NCBI GenBank assembly: GCA_003118195.1 | Contig: BEXV01000146.1 | Location: 225,909 to 248,667, forward strand | Direction of reading: 5' to 3' | DNA: 22,759 nucleotides | Source: Hemicentrotus pulcherrimus | Taxonomy: Eukaryota; Echinodermata; Echinoidea; Camarodonta; Strongylocentrotidae | Shown: positions 1 through 19,500 of the stretch, piece by piece | How the letters are laid out: each line of letters starts with the position of its first letter | Position numbering within the stretch: the first letter of the stretch is position 1 | Made by a program: the position numbers and the translations under genes | The notes under the pieces: generated by a model | What the model was told of the DNA's origin: nothing | Databases searched by the model: none | Seen by the model: only the letters and a program-made list of their open reading frames with translations

Positions 1-257
1 AGATCAGTTTATCCCAATTTGTACCATGAATAATGGTCCGTTTTCACTCAAATTTTCAGATTATCTTTAATTGTACATCTAGCATTGAAGTCACTACTTT
101 AGAGCCACTATCTCTCATCTGAACAATGTTACCCAGTCCCTTTAACATTTTTATCTCGAATACCTGTAACCATTAATAATTCATCCAAAACCTCTTGTGC
201 TGTATTTTTAATTTCTCCAGTGATAATCAGTTCAACATTTCGTTGAATACTTGTCAT
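1..257 (-). pseudogene. Decayed coding relic, possibly retroelement ORF1-like
   Basis: Read on the minus strand from an ATG at 257, the sequence gives 42 codons starting MTSIQRNVELIITGEIKN, up to a TAA at 131-129. A coding-looking frame then resumes in another register (NIVQMRDSGSKVVTSMLDVQ), is broken by two TGA codons, and continues to a segment reading HGTNWDKLI at the window edge. The pattern of amphipathic, charged, non-repetitive residues split by a frameshift and stops looks like a dead gene. The general shape resembles the ORF1 proteins of non-LTR retrotransposons, but I do not recognise the family firmly. It is antisense to GTPBP1 and probably lies in one of its upstream introns. Confidence 0.35.
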
Positions 258-1403
258 GGTATTTATTTACATTTACTCATTTATAATACGTGTATATATT
301 ATTGTACACAAATTACCGGTACAATTCAGTTTTTATGTCTGTAAGGATTTTTGAATCGTTCAAAATTGTCAATACAATTCAATTAAACAAAAAATGTACA
401 AAAGAACAATTTGTGACAGCAAGGATAGGAAATGAATCAATACCAAAGAATGTCAAAACATTTTTGAAAATACTTCTTTCACTTGGTGTTTAAGCAAAGT
501 TTGTTGATATCTGAGTGGTATTGCACAATCTTGCACAAGCCAGCTCAGATGAAAGCTTCCTGTTATATACACTGTAGTACATTACAGTAAGAGAGAGAGA
601 GAAGGTCACTTGACTACACATAGTGGCTAGAGGACAGAGGAAATGGGAGCTTGGTATTGCACAATATTACAGCACCCACAAGAGGTTCCTTGAAGATATG
701 ACTTCATGCCAATGTTATACTTGGAATGAATTCACATGTTGCCAGTTTCCTATTTCTTTTCTTTTCCTTCTTCACAGGAATATCCTTTTGCCATGAAAAA
801 AATAACATTGTTTGTTTAACCTCAACTTAAATGCTGTATATCTTCATATTTAGATTGAAAATATATTTGCAGTACATGTATTTCAACTGTTATGAGCATG
901 TACTGTAGGCCTACTATAATAAACATTAGAAAGACTGGGCACAATGCAAAGATAATCAGTTACATGTACTTAATCACATTTTCTATTGACAAAATTTACT
1001 TGATAAAAGAGAAATTCATGATATATTCAACACACTGCTGTACATTATGGGCACTATAAGTAAAGTAAGTCTTATTTCTAGCCAAAATTTGCTGTCTATT
1101 ATGCTTCATAATTAATTTAAATGAATGAATTGAGAGAAATGAAAAATAGAAGAATGAATGAATGAATAAATAAATAAATAGATATATGGATAGAAAAATA
1201 AATAAATGAAACAGTAAATTAATTAATGAAATTAATGCAATAATTAAATGAATTAACGAAGAAGAAAAAAATCATATTCATCAAAAGGGGATTAACAATT
1301 TACACTAACATTACTTGGCCAAATTTGTGCTGCTCTAAATAACAAACTGTTTATTTTCCTTCTGGAATCCCACCCCTCCCCCACCTCTGTTGTTGTATTA
1401 AAG
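258..1403. other. Intron sequence upstream of the first visible GTPBP1 exon
   Basis: No exon is supported here. It holds a short GA run (590-602) and a degenerate AATG/AATA tetranucleotide tract (about 1150-1260). A very strong pyrimidine tract with a CACAG acceptor (747-777) is followed by stops in all three frames within about 45 bases, so I treat it as a decoy. The N-terminal GTPBP1 segment preceding the exon at 1404 was not found and should lie left of the window. Confidence 0.6.
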
Positions 1404-12137
<10,734 letters not shown>

Positions 12138-14045
12138 TGGCTACTCATTATCTTCGTATCGAAAGGAAGTGATTTTAGAGATATACTTCAAATCCTGTTG
12201 ATGTGATGGTTCTCTAAGGCAACCTCTTCTCAAACTATATCCTTGTGAATTCAGAACTGCAACGCAAAGCTTTGTTACAGATACATTTGAAAAATAAGGA
12301 AATCATTCAAGATTTCAACGTGGATGTCAAATTCATTTTACTTTCCATTGAACCTTGCCTCATGGTCATCATCAATCTATTACTTCCAATGTGATTAACA
12401 CACTTGTAAAAGGTGTTAATACATGTATGAAATTTTAACGATCACTTGATAATCTAAGTTCTATACATTTACAGTAGAACTATCATTTTACATGGACATT
12501 ATGTGTTCTTAGGCAATTAATTTTTTAATCAGATTTTTTGAGGCATTTCAACTCACCCCCCTATGGTTTCACGATTTTATTGTAAATGCATGGTTAATAG
12601 CCAATATTAACTATGGATAATCGATACATCTGCACACTCCTTTAACAACACTTAGTTTTATTTACCCAGATATACATGTACAGTAAAGACCATGCGACCT
12701 TTTCTTACTTAAATGCCTGCCTCAACCCAACAAGTTGCATATGTGCATCCTTATTGAATAATGATAATGATGTACATGTACATGTATAAGTTTTGTAAGG
12801 CACCAAATCCACTTGAAATCAATTGCTTGAGGTGCACAAAGAGAAATTGCATCGACGAGGTGCATGCAAAGGTAATTGGTGTGCATACATGCTTACTTGG
12901 TGTGTGTGTGTGTCTCTTCCAATATGACTTTGATACACCCATCAACCAAGGAATTGTATGCAACTTGGCATTCTAAATTCCAGGCATAATGCCATGGGTC
13001 CAATCTCTGCAGAGCATCAGTAGTAATTATGTGGAAGAGAAAAACACTAGACAATGAAGATATGGGACAGTCGTTGAGACAAAAATAAGAGAGGTCTCAT
13101 TTTTAATTGCAATGTAGATAGTACATTTTGTAGATATTCTCCAACATATTTTTGTTCTTTTTTTATGTGTTGTTTTTCTGTAATATTCTTTCTTCCAGTT
13201 TGAAGTTTTTTGTTTCCAGGAGTGCTATTCTGAAAATTGTTATCTTTTGTAACAGTGAGATGTACGATGATTGTCTTGACAAATCTAATTTAGGACAGGT
13301 CATTTGTTGATGTCTGGGTTTAAAGTGACTGATATGAGTGAAGTGCAGAGGGTTTGCACAAGCATCAAGAGTGCTTTCTCTGTGTGACTTTAATATCATT
13401 ATGGCAATGAACATACGTCTCAGCAGCATACAAGATAGCAGTATTTAGAATACCACTAAGTTTGACAAATGAAATGTTTTCGACTTACAACCAAGTCTCA
13501 TTTTTACATTTTATTGTTTTTATCTGATTGTTTTAAAACTATATGCATCCATGAACATTTTAAACTCTTTTAACAACAATATTCATAGGAATCAACCTAT
13601 GTATTTATTTTTATTTTTCTTCTTCAATTGATAAATAGGTTTGTTGCTTTTCATGCATTTTAGACTAATTTTCTTTGGGAGTAGTGATAGTTCTTAATTT
13701 TATTTTTATTTCATTTTCCTTCTTTATTGGAGTTTTTTATAAGAGAATATTCAATTACAATCTGATCACGTTGTGTTGTTTTGAAGAAAAAAGAAATCCC
13801 ATCTAGTTATTAACTTATTATGCAGATGACCGCAAACCTCCCATGAAGTGTTCAGATAGCTGCCATTTAGATTAATAATCACTGTAAAAAGTAATTTGAA
13901 ATGGCTATTGAGATAATTAATCTACTTTAATCTATTAAATATTTGTACACGAATAGAGAATTCTGAAATGACAAAAGAAGAAATATGTGTGGCAAGAGAG
14001 ATAAAGCAGATTGAGTTCATGCCAAATAAATCTTAATTGTATTAA
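12138..14045 (+). other. GTPBP1: Probable GTPBP1 3' UTR
   Basis: No coding exon follows the stop. The first AATAAA on this strand is at 14025-14030, so the 3' UTR may be about 1.9 kb. There is an ATTAAA at about 13934. TACATGTA palindromes cluster here (12420, 12673, 12773, 12779). The region is AT-rich and shows no clear transposon, which fits a UTR. The transcript end is an inference. Confidence 0.5.
14025..14030 (+). promoter_or_regulatory. GTPBP1: Candidate poly(A) signal for GTPBP1
   Basis: AATAAA, followed within about 25 bases by a T-rich TGTCTATTTTCTG stretch. It is the first canonical hexamer downstream of the stop on the plus strand. No cDNA evidence is available. Confidence 0.45.
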
Positions 14046-14830
14046 ACAAATGTCTATTTTCTGAATCCTTGCTTTTCCTTCACCTCTATAATCATGAGAT
14101 AGAGAGAGGGAGAGGGGAGAAGAGAAAATAAGAGAAGACAGAGAGAAAAGACAGAGAGGAGAGAGAGAGAGAACATGGGGGGGATGTAAAATCTGGTCAT
14201 GAGCGTATTATTTCAAATTGTGAACTTGACATAGGCCCACATTCTAATAACTTTAAACACAATACTGAGATGATCAACCTTTGGTTCAATATCAAGATTT
14301 AATGATGATAGACCAAAGTCTGAAGTCTTCCTTCGTTACATGTGATCTTATACTTAGGGTGTGGTTATTACTGAATTAGTAGAATACAAAACCATCTTCA
14401 GCCTGTAAGCGATTCTGGTAGCACAATTCATGATTTACAGAAATTTAGTGAATCCCAAAGGAAACATCTAAAAATTGCTTGGCCCTGATAAAACATTAAA
14501 TTTGAAGGGATTTGTGAACAGAAATGAGTGCAACTTGTGAACTTTCATATTTTTGTCCCATTTCATTCATACTTGCACAAGTTTGCCCCTCTGATTTTTC
14601 TGCCTCCTTTTAGAGTAGCTTGATATATAGGTTGGATGACCCTAAGGACCCAATGCTGCACATAAAGCTATGGAGGATTACATTGTTATTTCAAATAACC
14701 TTTCACAGATGTAGTTGATTCCAAACCATGGAACATGACAAATACAGGTATATTTATGTCCCTAAAACAACTTCTTTCTCTTTCAATGAGACCAAAATTA
14801 ATTTTTAACATCAATAATAACACCAGTTTT
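14046..14830. other. Intergenic, purine tract then unique-looking DNA
   Basis: A GA-rich purine tract occupies 14097-14173, ending in a G run near 14177. Beyond it nothing coding or repetitive is recognised up to 14800. Confidence 0.55.
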
Positions 14831-14965
14831 TTCAGTTTCAACATGTCAATAATAACACCAGTTTGGAAGCGCCTAGTGATTCTAATAAGCGCTATATAAA
14901 AACTGAGTATTAATATTATCATTATTATTTCTTCAGTTTCAACATATTAATAATATCACCAGTTT
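14831..14965 (+). repeat. Truncated SINE tail flanked by 34-bp direct repeats
   Basis: Direct repeats at 14831-14864 and 14932-14965 (TTCAGTTTCAACAT...CACCAGTTT) match at 31 of 34 positions. Between them, 14865-14931 is the SINE-type tail: GCGCCTAGTGATT, then AAGCGCTATATAAAAACTG, then an ATT-rich end. A third partial copy of the direct repeat (AATAATAACACCAGTTTTTT) lies just upstream (about 14813-14832), so the target was already tandem. Confidence 0.6.
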
Positions 14966-15411
14966 TTCCATCCCAAAGAAAACAAAGTTCAAAGTTTATG
15001 TGATATGCTTGTGTGTAGAGTCTATGGGGTGGGATAAAGGAGACCAATGTGTTTGACGCAATGAAATACTTCTTTGCAGAGCTAATGATATTCACGAGAA
15101 TGCCCTTCTTGGCTCAGATAATTGAAAAATAGCTCACGTTCCAAAAGTGAAGAGAACATATAATTTACCCTTTCCTTCTTCTGAAACTTCTCAATCAAAA
15201 CATTTTAACTCCATTGCATTTTTTTTTTAAATCAGTCTTTTATGTTAAAACTCTTGCCCATATTCTACTCAAATTTAAACCAGACACTTGGCATAAGCTT
15301 TCGTTCAAAGTAAGGTTTAACAAAAAAAGTAAGTCTGAGGTCTAAATTTTCAATCAGGCGTTGGGTTTGACTGAATTAGTACAATACGGACCTTTCTAGC
15401 AAAGATCCTAA
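14966..15411. other. Intergenic, nothing recognised
   Basis: AT-rich sequence with no supported gene or repeat. The string TGAATTAGTACAATAC near 15371 resembles one at about 14373, too short to interpret. Confidence 0.5.
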
Positions 15412-15555
15412 TACAGTCAAACCTGCTTTAGGGATGACTTGTCTACAAAGACCACATTTTTTTCCCCCTTGAAAATGGTTTAAAATTAAATCATGTCTAC
15501 AAAGACCACTTTTTGTGTTTCCCTTGAAAGGTTGCTGTAGACAGGTTCGACTGTA
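15412..15555. mobile_element. 144-bp MITE with internal duplicated units
   Basis: The left end TACAGTCAAACCTG and right end CAGGTTCGACTGTA are reverse complements apart from one base. Inside are two direct copies of TGTCTACAAAGACCAC, each followed by a T-rich run and CCCTTGAAA. TA at both borders may be the target duplication. It has no coding capacity. From recollection this terminus is common in marine invertebrate genomes. Confidence 0.75.
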
Positions 15556-16203
15556 GAACAGTACTATTATGTGTTCCATGACTTCTGCGGATTCCTACTC
15601 CTGTAGGTTGAGATGCTCCCCATCTTGGATCTGCCTGAACATCGTCTTGTAGGAAGTTGACATCTCTATTTTTGGAAATCATGTTCTGGTCCAACTTGGT
15701 GTCATATCTTACATTGCAGCTCCTATGAATTATGAAACAAACATGTACTGTATACAAATGTACATACATAACAATAATAATACAAACAAGGATTTTGATA
15801 CTTTCTAATCAATATTTTTGGGCGGTACATTGAACGGGTACAAAAAAGGAACAAACAGAATTTACTCTGTATGTTTTGGACTCCTTGCAAATACATATAT
15901 AATAAAAACATCAGCTTCAAACATTACTTTTGTAATAAGATAATGCAAGTGTTAATGCCCTCCAAACTTTATTTGTGAAAAATTTAATGCATTCATACAC
16001 AAAGAAATGTGAAAGGAACTCAAGATTTAATTTTCGTATTGGCCTTAACATGAACTTCCTTCCCCCTTTTATCATTGTCCTTTCATACCAACATTGAACT
16101 TTTGCCATATGTATAGTTCATGTGTGGCTTTTTGTTTCCTAACAATACACATTTTTGTTGACAGGCTTTTCATACTATAACCATGTAAAGTATACACTAT
16201 ATC
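15556..16203 (-). other. Region between MITE and TELO2 3' end, with an unexplained open frame
   Basis: On the minus strand an open frame from 15769 runs into the MITE at 15555. Its middle part reads VRYDTKLDQNMISKNRDVNF and DDVQADPRWGASQPTGVGIR, which looks coding by composition. A TTCATAG acceptor precedes it at about 15727, but phase 0 joining from the last TELO2 exon gives a quick stop. It may be an exon of an unplaced gene or chance. The rest, up to 16203, includes the candidate TELO2 poly(A) signal. Confidence 0.3.
15968..15973 (-). promoter_or_regulatory. TELO2: Candidate poly(A) signal for TELO2
   Basis: AATAAA on the minus strand (TTTATT on plus), the first canonical hexamer found beyond the TELO2 stop. 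It gives a 3' UTR of roughly 540 bases that would contain the repeat copy at 16204-16479. Confidence 0.4.
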
Positions 16204-16479
16204 ATACAAATAATACACAGCAGTGAGGGCAATAGGGTGTTTGGACTGTTTCGAAGGTACTGAGTGAGGGTAATTTTACTACTGCCTGAATAAAATGATG
16301 TGTATTATTTTTTAAATTAAATGATATCTTATTTGTTTTATAAAATATTTTATAACATGATTTTACTAATGACCGGTCATGAGTACTTGCTAATGACCAG
16401 TCATTAGTAAAATTATGTGTTAGGCAAAATAATTGCCTGGTCATGTGTACGCTCACAACCAATCATTTGATTAGGATCC
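16204..16479 (+). repeat. Copy 3 of three-copy palindromic dispersed repeat
   Basis: Same orientation and ends as the copies at 3774 and 9681, but about 40-60 bases shorter because most of the left arm of the large stem is missing. It carries two palindrome units 24 bases apart (16368-16380 AATGACCGGTCAT and 16392-16405 AATGACCAGTCATT). It is antisense to TELO2 and starts 29 bases beyond its stop codon, so it is probably in the TELO2 3' UTR. Confidence 0.85.
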
Positions 16480-16507
16480 TCTTCATAATCGTATAAAGTC
16501 TCATACA

Positions 16508-16596
16508 CTATACCTTGCTAACAGTAGAGTCAATGACCATTAGAGTCTGACCAGCTAGGGCCTTGCATTCTGGCTCAGGATCTCGCTCCAAAATAT
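16508..16596 (-). CDS. TELO2: TELO2 terminal exon
   Basis: Acceptor TATTCTCAG. Encodes DILERDPEPECKALAGQ and then TLMVIDSTVSKV, with TAG at 16510-16508. ERDPEPEC aligns with the EKDPDEDC of vertebrate TELO2, about 20 residues from the end. The final bases AAG-GTATAG also resemble a splice donor, so a spliced alternative cannot be excluded. Confidence 0.85.
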
Positions 16597-19500
16597 CTGA
16601 GAATAAAAAAAAAACGATCATGAAATATAGACGTCATTGTCTTGCATGAGATAGAGGGTAAAGTGGTACCTCTTCTTGTGTGTGTGTACTGGTATTATAC
16701 ATGTACAATGTATGTTAAACTGAGAAATGCAAGTTTCTTGAGAAACAAATAGCTGGCTCCTTTTTTTTCATGACGAATTTGCTCCAAGCCTATCAAATGC
16801 CAGGATTTCAGTAGCTTATAACATTTATTGTAATTTGTTATTAATGAACTAGTTTTAAAGAAATAGTGCCCTGCACTCAAAAGAGTAAAAGACCAAAAAA
16901 TGAAATGCAACGATATGACAAAGTGATTCAGTATTAGATGTAGGTTATTTTTCAAACCGGGCCTTTCATTTTAGAAGAAGGGCATAGTATCAAGAGGACA
17001 AGATATTTATGTACCAAATTGCATATTTTATGTCGGTCACATTTATCAAAGACCCTAGGAATGTAATGTGGAAAGATTCTTTCATTTTGTGACTACGAGA
17101 GCAAGATCTCTTTTCTCAATTTCAATTTCAAATTTCATTCCACAAATGCAAAACATAAATCAATGCATAAAATACATACACTCTTCATAAATCAAAAGAA
17201 AATATGGAATAATAAAATAAGATTTTGTGTCAAGGGTCACATTTAGGATCGCATCGTACAGCTATTGTTTACCTTGTAACCATTGACGACATTCCAAAAT
17301 GTCGTTTTGGAGATCAGTCACCAGTAGGTGGGCAGGAACACTCAGTGTAATCATGGAAACTGCAAACATCAAGGACTGCCTTACATACCTGTTCAAAAAA
17401 TTACAAGCGGAGGTGTAGTTAAGCAGTGTCAACTTCACATTCAATTTGGGATAAAAATCATGCTTTTTTTCCCCATCTTTAAAAAAAAGAGAGGAAAGGT
17501 TTTTTTTCCCCCTCAACCACGCCCCCTTGAGTAAAAAAAAAAGAAGAAGAGGATTCAGGGGAAAAAATGGCATCTAACAATATTCCCCCCCTTTTGAGTA
17601 AGACAGTTGGGAAAGAATAGAGGAAATGAGGGGAAAATCAGGAAAATCAAGGGGAAAAAAAAGAAAAAAAGAAAATCAGGAAAAATCAGGAAAACGATTT
17701 AAATCAGGTTTTTATCAGGCCTTTGAGATGGGTACTGGTAGTTGTTGGAATGACTGGGGTAATAGTATACATGTATTTGTAAAGTACTTAGAGACATTGT
17801 ATTAAGCTCTATATAAAAGCTAAATATTATTATTGGTGATCTCAGGGGCAAGACTTCACTGCAGGTGGATCATGAGGAAAAGAAGCCCTGACATCTCCTC
17901 GGTGTGGGCAATTTGTCACAGGGTCCCTGTAGGTGGTGATTATTTTATGACTAAATTAGTACTTTGGTGTAACCGGACTAGATAAAGTATGAAATACAAC
18001 AATTTGGGCGACTCTAGTACTGAATGAAACCATTCTGGACAAAATAGCAAAAAAATGGCTGAGATTCTTTGGCCAAGTTAACAGGATAAAACCAACACAC
18101 TACCCAAAGATAAATAATATTCATGGTGATAGACCCCGGGGAAGACAAGCCAAGAAATGGTAAGATTGTGTAAAGGCTGATTGTGCTACCAGATGCCTAG
18201 CAGCGACCAGAACATCCCAAGATAGGAAGATCTGACTGGAGGTCATGAAGCAGAAGCCATCACACATCTCCCAGATGGTGTGGAAGGCTCAGGTCAAGGT
18301 AAAATTAGTACTTACTGCTCAGTGTGGTACCTCAGAGACCATATCAGATCCAGCAAACTAACAGCCATCTGACGACATACCTAGACAAAGACATCGAAGA
18401 CAGACGCAAGTGAGAAAAATACCTACAAAATAATTTAACTCGATGTAAGTATAACTTGGTTTATAGTCCTATCACAAATAAAAATAAAAGAAATGGAGGC
18501 AGTAATCGGATCATTGTCTGACTCTCATTATGACTTTTGTTGTACATGTGGGTTTGAGTCCTACGCTGAGCAGACAAAAATGTTTGTCAACGCTTCATGT
18601 GTTTCAATTTCAATTTATTTATGTTTCCAACAAAACATTACAAATCAATTATAAAAATGTACAACAAGTGTAGATATACACATTGGAAACAGAGGGGTAC
18701 AATAAAAGCTATGCTTGTACAAGTGTGAACACGTCAAATGATACTTACTACTTAGGAATAATGAGCAACTACATTAACAAGTCCGTAACTACAAAAGGGT
18801 CTACAAAATAGGGAAAAAAGGGGATGCCAACAGAGACGAGAATAAGACAAGACAGTACTTTACATGACAAAGATAGAAGAACACTGTCATAATACAAAGA
18901 GTAGACAATGCAAAAAGAGAAGTGAGAGATCGGGGGTACAGAAAATAATACAAAATAATGAGCTGCATGTGGGGTTGGGAAGAAGATGAAGAAAGATAAA
19001 TGTGCATTCCCTCTGCTCTCTATGCAGGCTTGGATTGAGGGGAAAAACACTCTTTGTACCTTGGATAGAACGTCACAACTAGAGGCCACGTTTGTAGGAG
19101 AGACACACCCTATGCTACTATGCATATTAATATGCTACATCTCTCGCAAAGAGAGGGATGTAAACCGGATGTTTAATATGCCTGTAATACACAACAGGTT
19201 ATCTAATAATAACAATAGGCACTTGTATAACCGTCTATCTAGACGATTCTTCCGAGACGCACAAGAAAATTAGAAAGAATAAGAGTTTGGATGAGTGATA
19301 TACAGCAGCGTCAAGTACAGGTATTGTTAAAAAAGATGAGATTTCAGCTAGGATTTAAAGGTCTCTATTAAAAAGTTATGATTATCAAATAAAATGGTAA
19401 ATTATTCCAAAGAGAAGGTGCTGCAGCTAAAAAAGGCCCTTTCTATAAATCCGGGCTAACTCGCCCCATGGGACATCTCGCCCCAGCCTCAAAGACTGGG

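Noticed and set aside
290..493. 67-codon open frame on the plus strand
   Set aside because: AT-rich composition, no family resemblance and no splice context. It is likely chance in intron sequence.
747..777. Strong pyrimidine tract and CACAG acceptor
   Set aside because: All three frames stop within about 45 bases and none matches GTPBP1, so it is not a coding exon here.
12761..12976. 71-codon frame in the GTPBP1 3' UTR
   Set aside because: Short, Met/Tyr/Cys-rich frame through TACATGTA repeats. No family match.
18769..19125. 118-codon minus-strand frame
   Set aside because: Falls inside the 3' part of the LINE remnant. Composition is biased and no domain is recognised.
18986..19273. 95-codon plus-strand frame
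   Set aside because: Antisense to the LINE remnant, with no recognisable protein.
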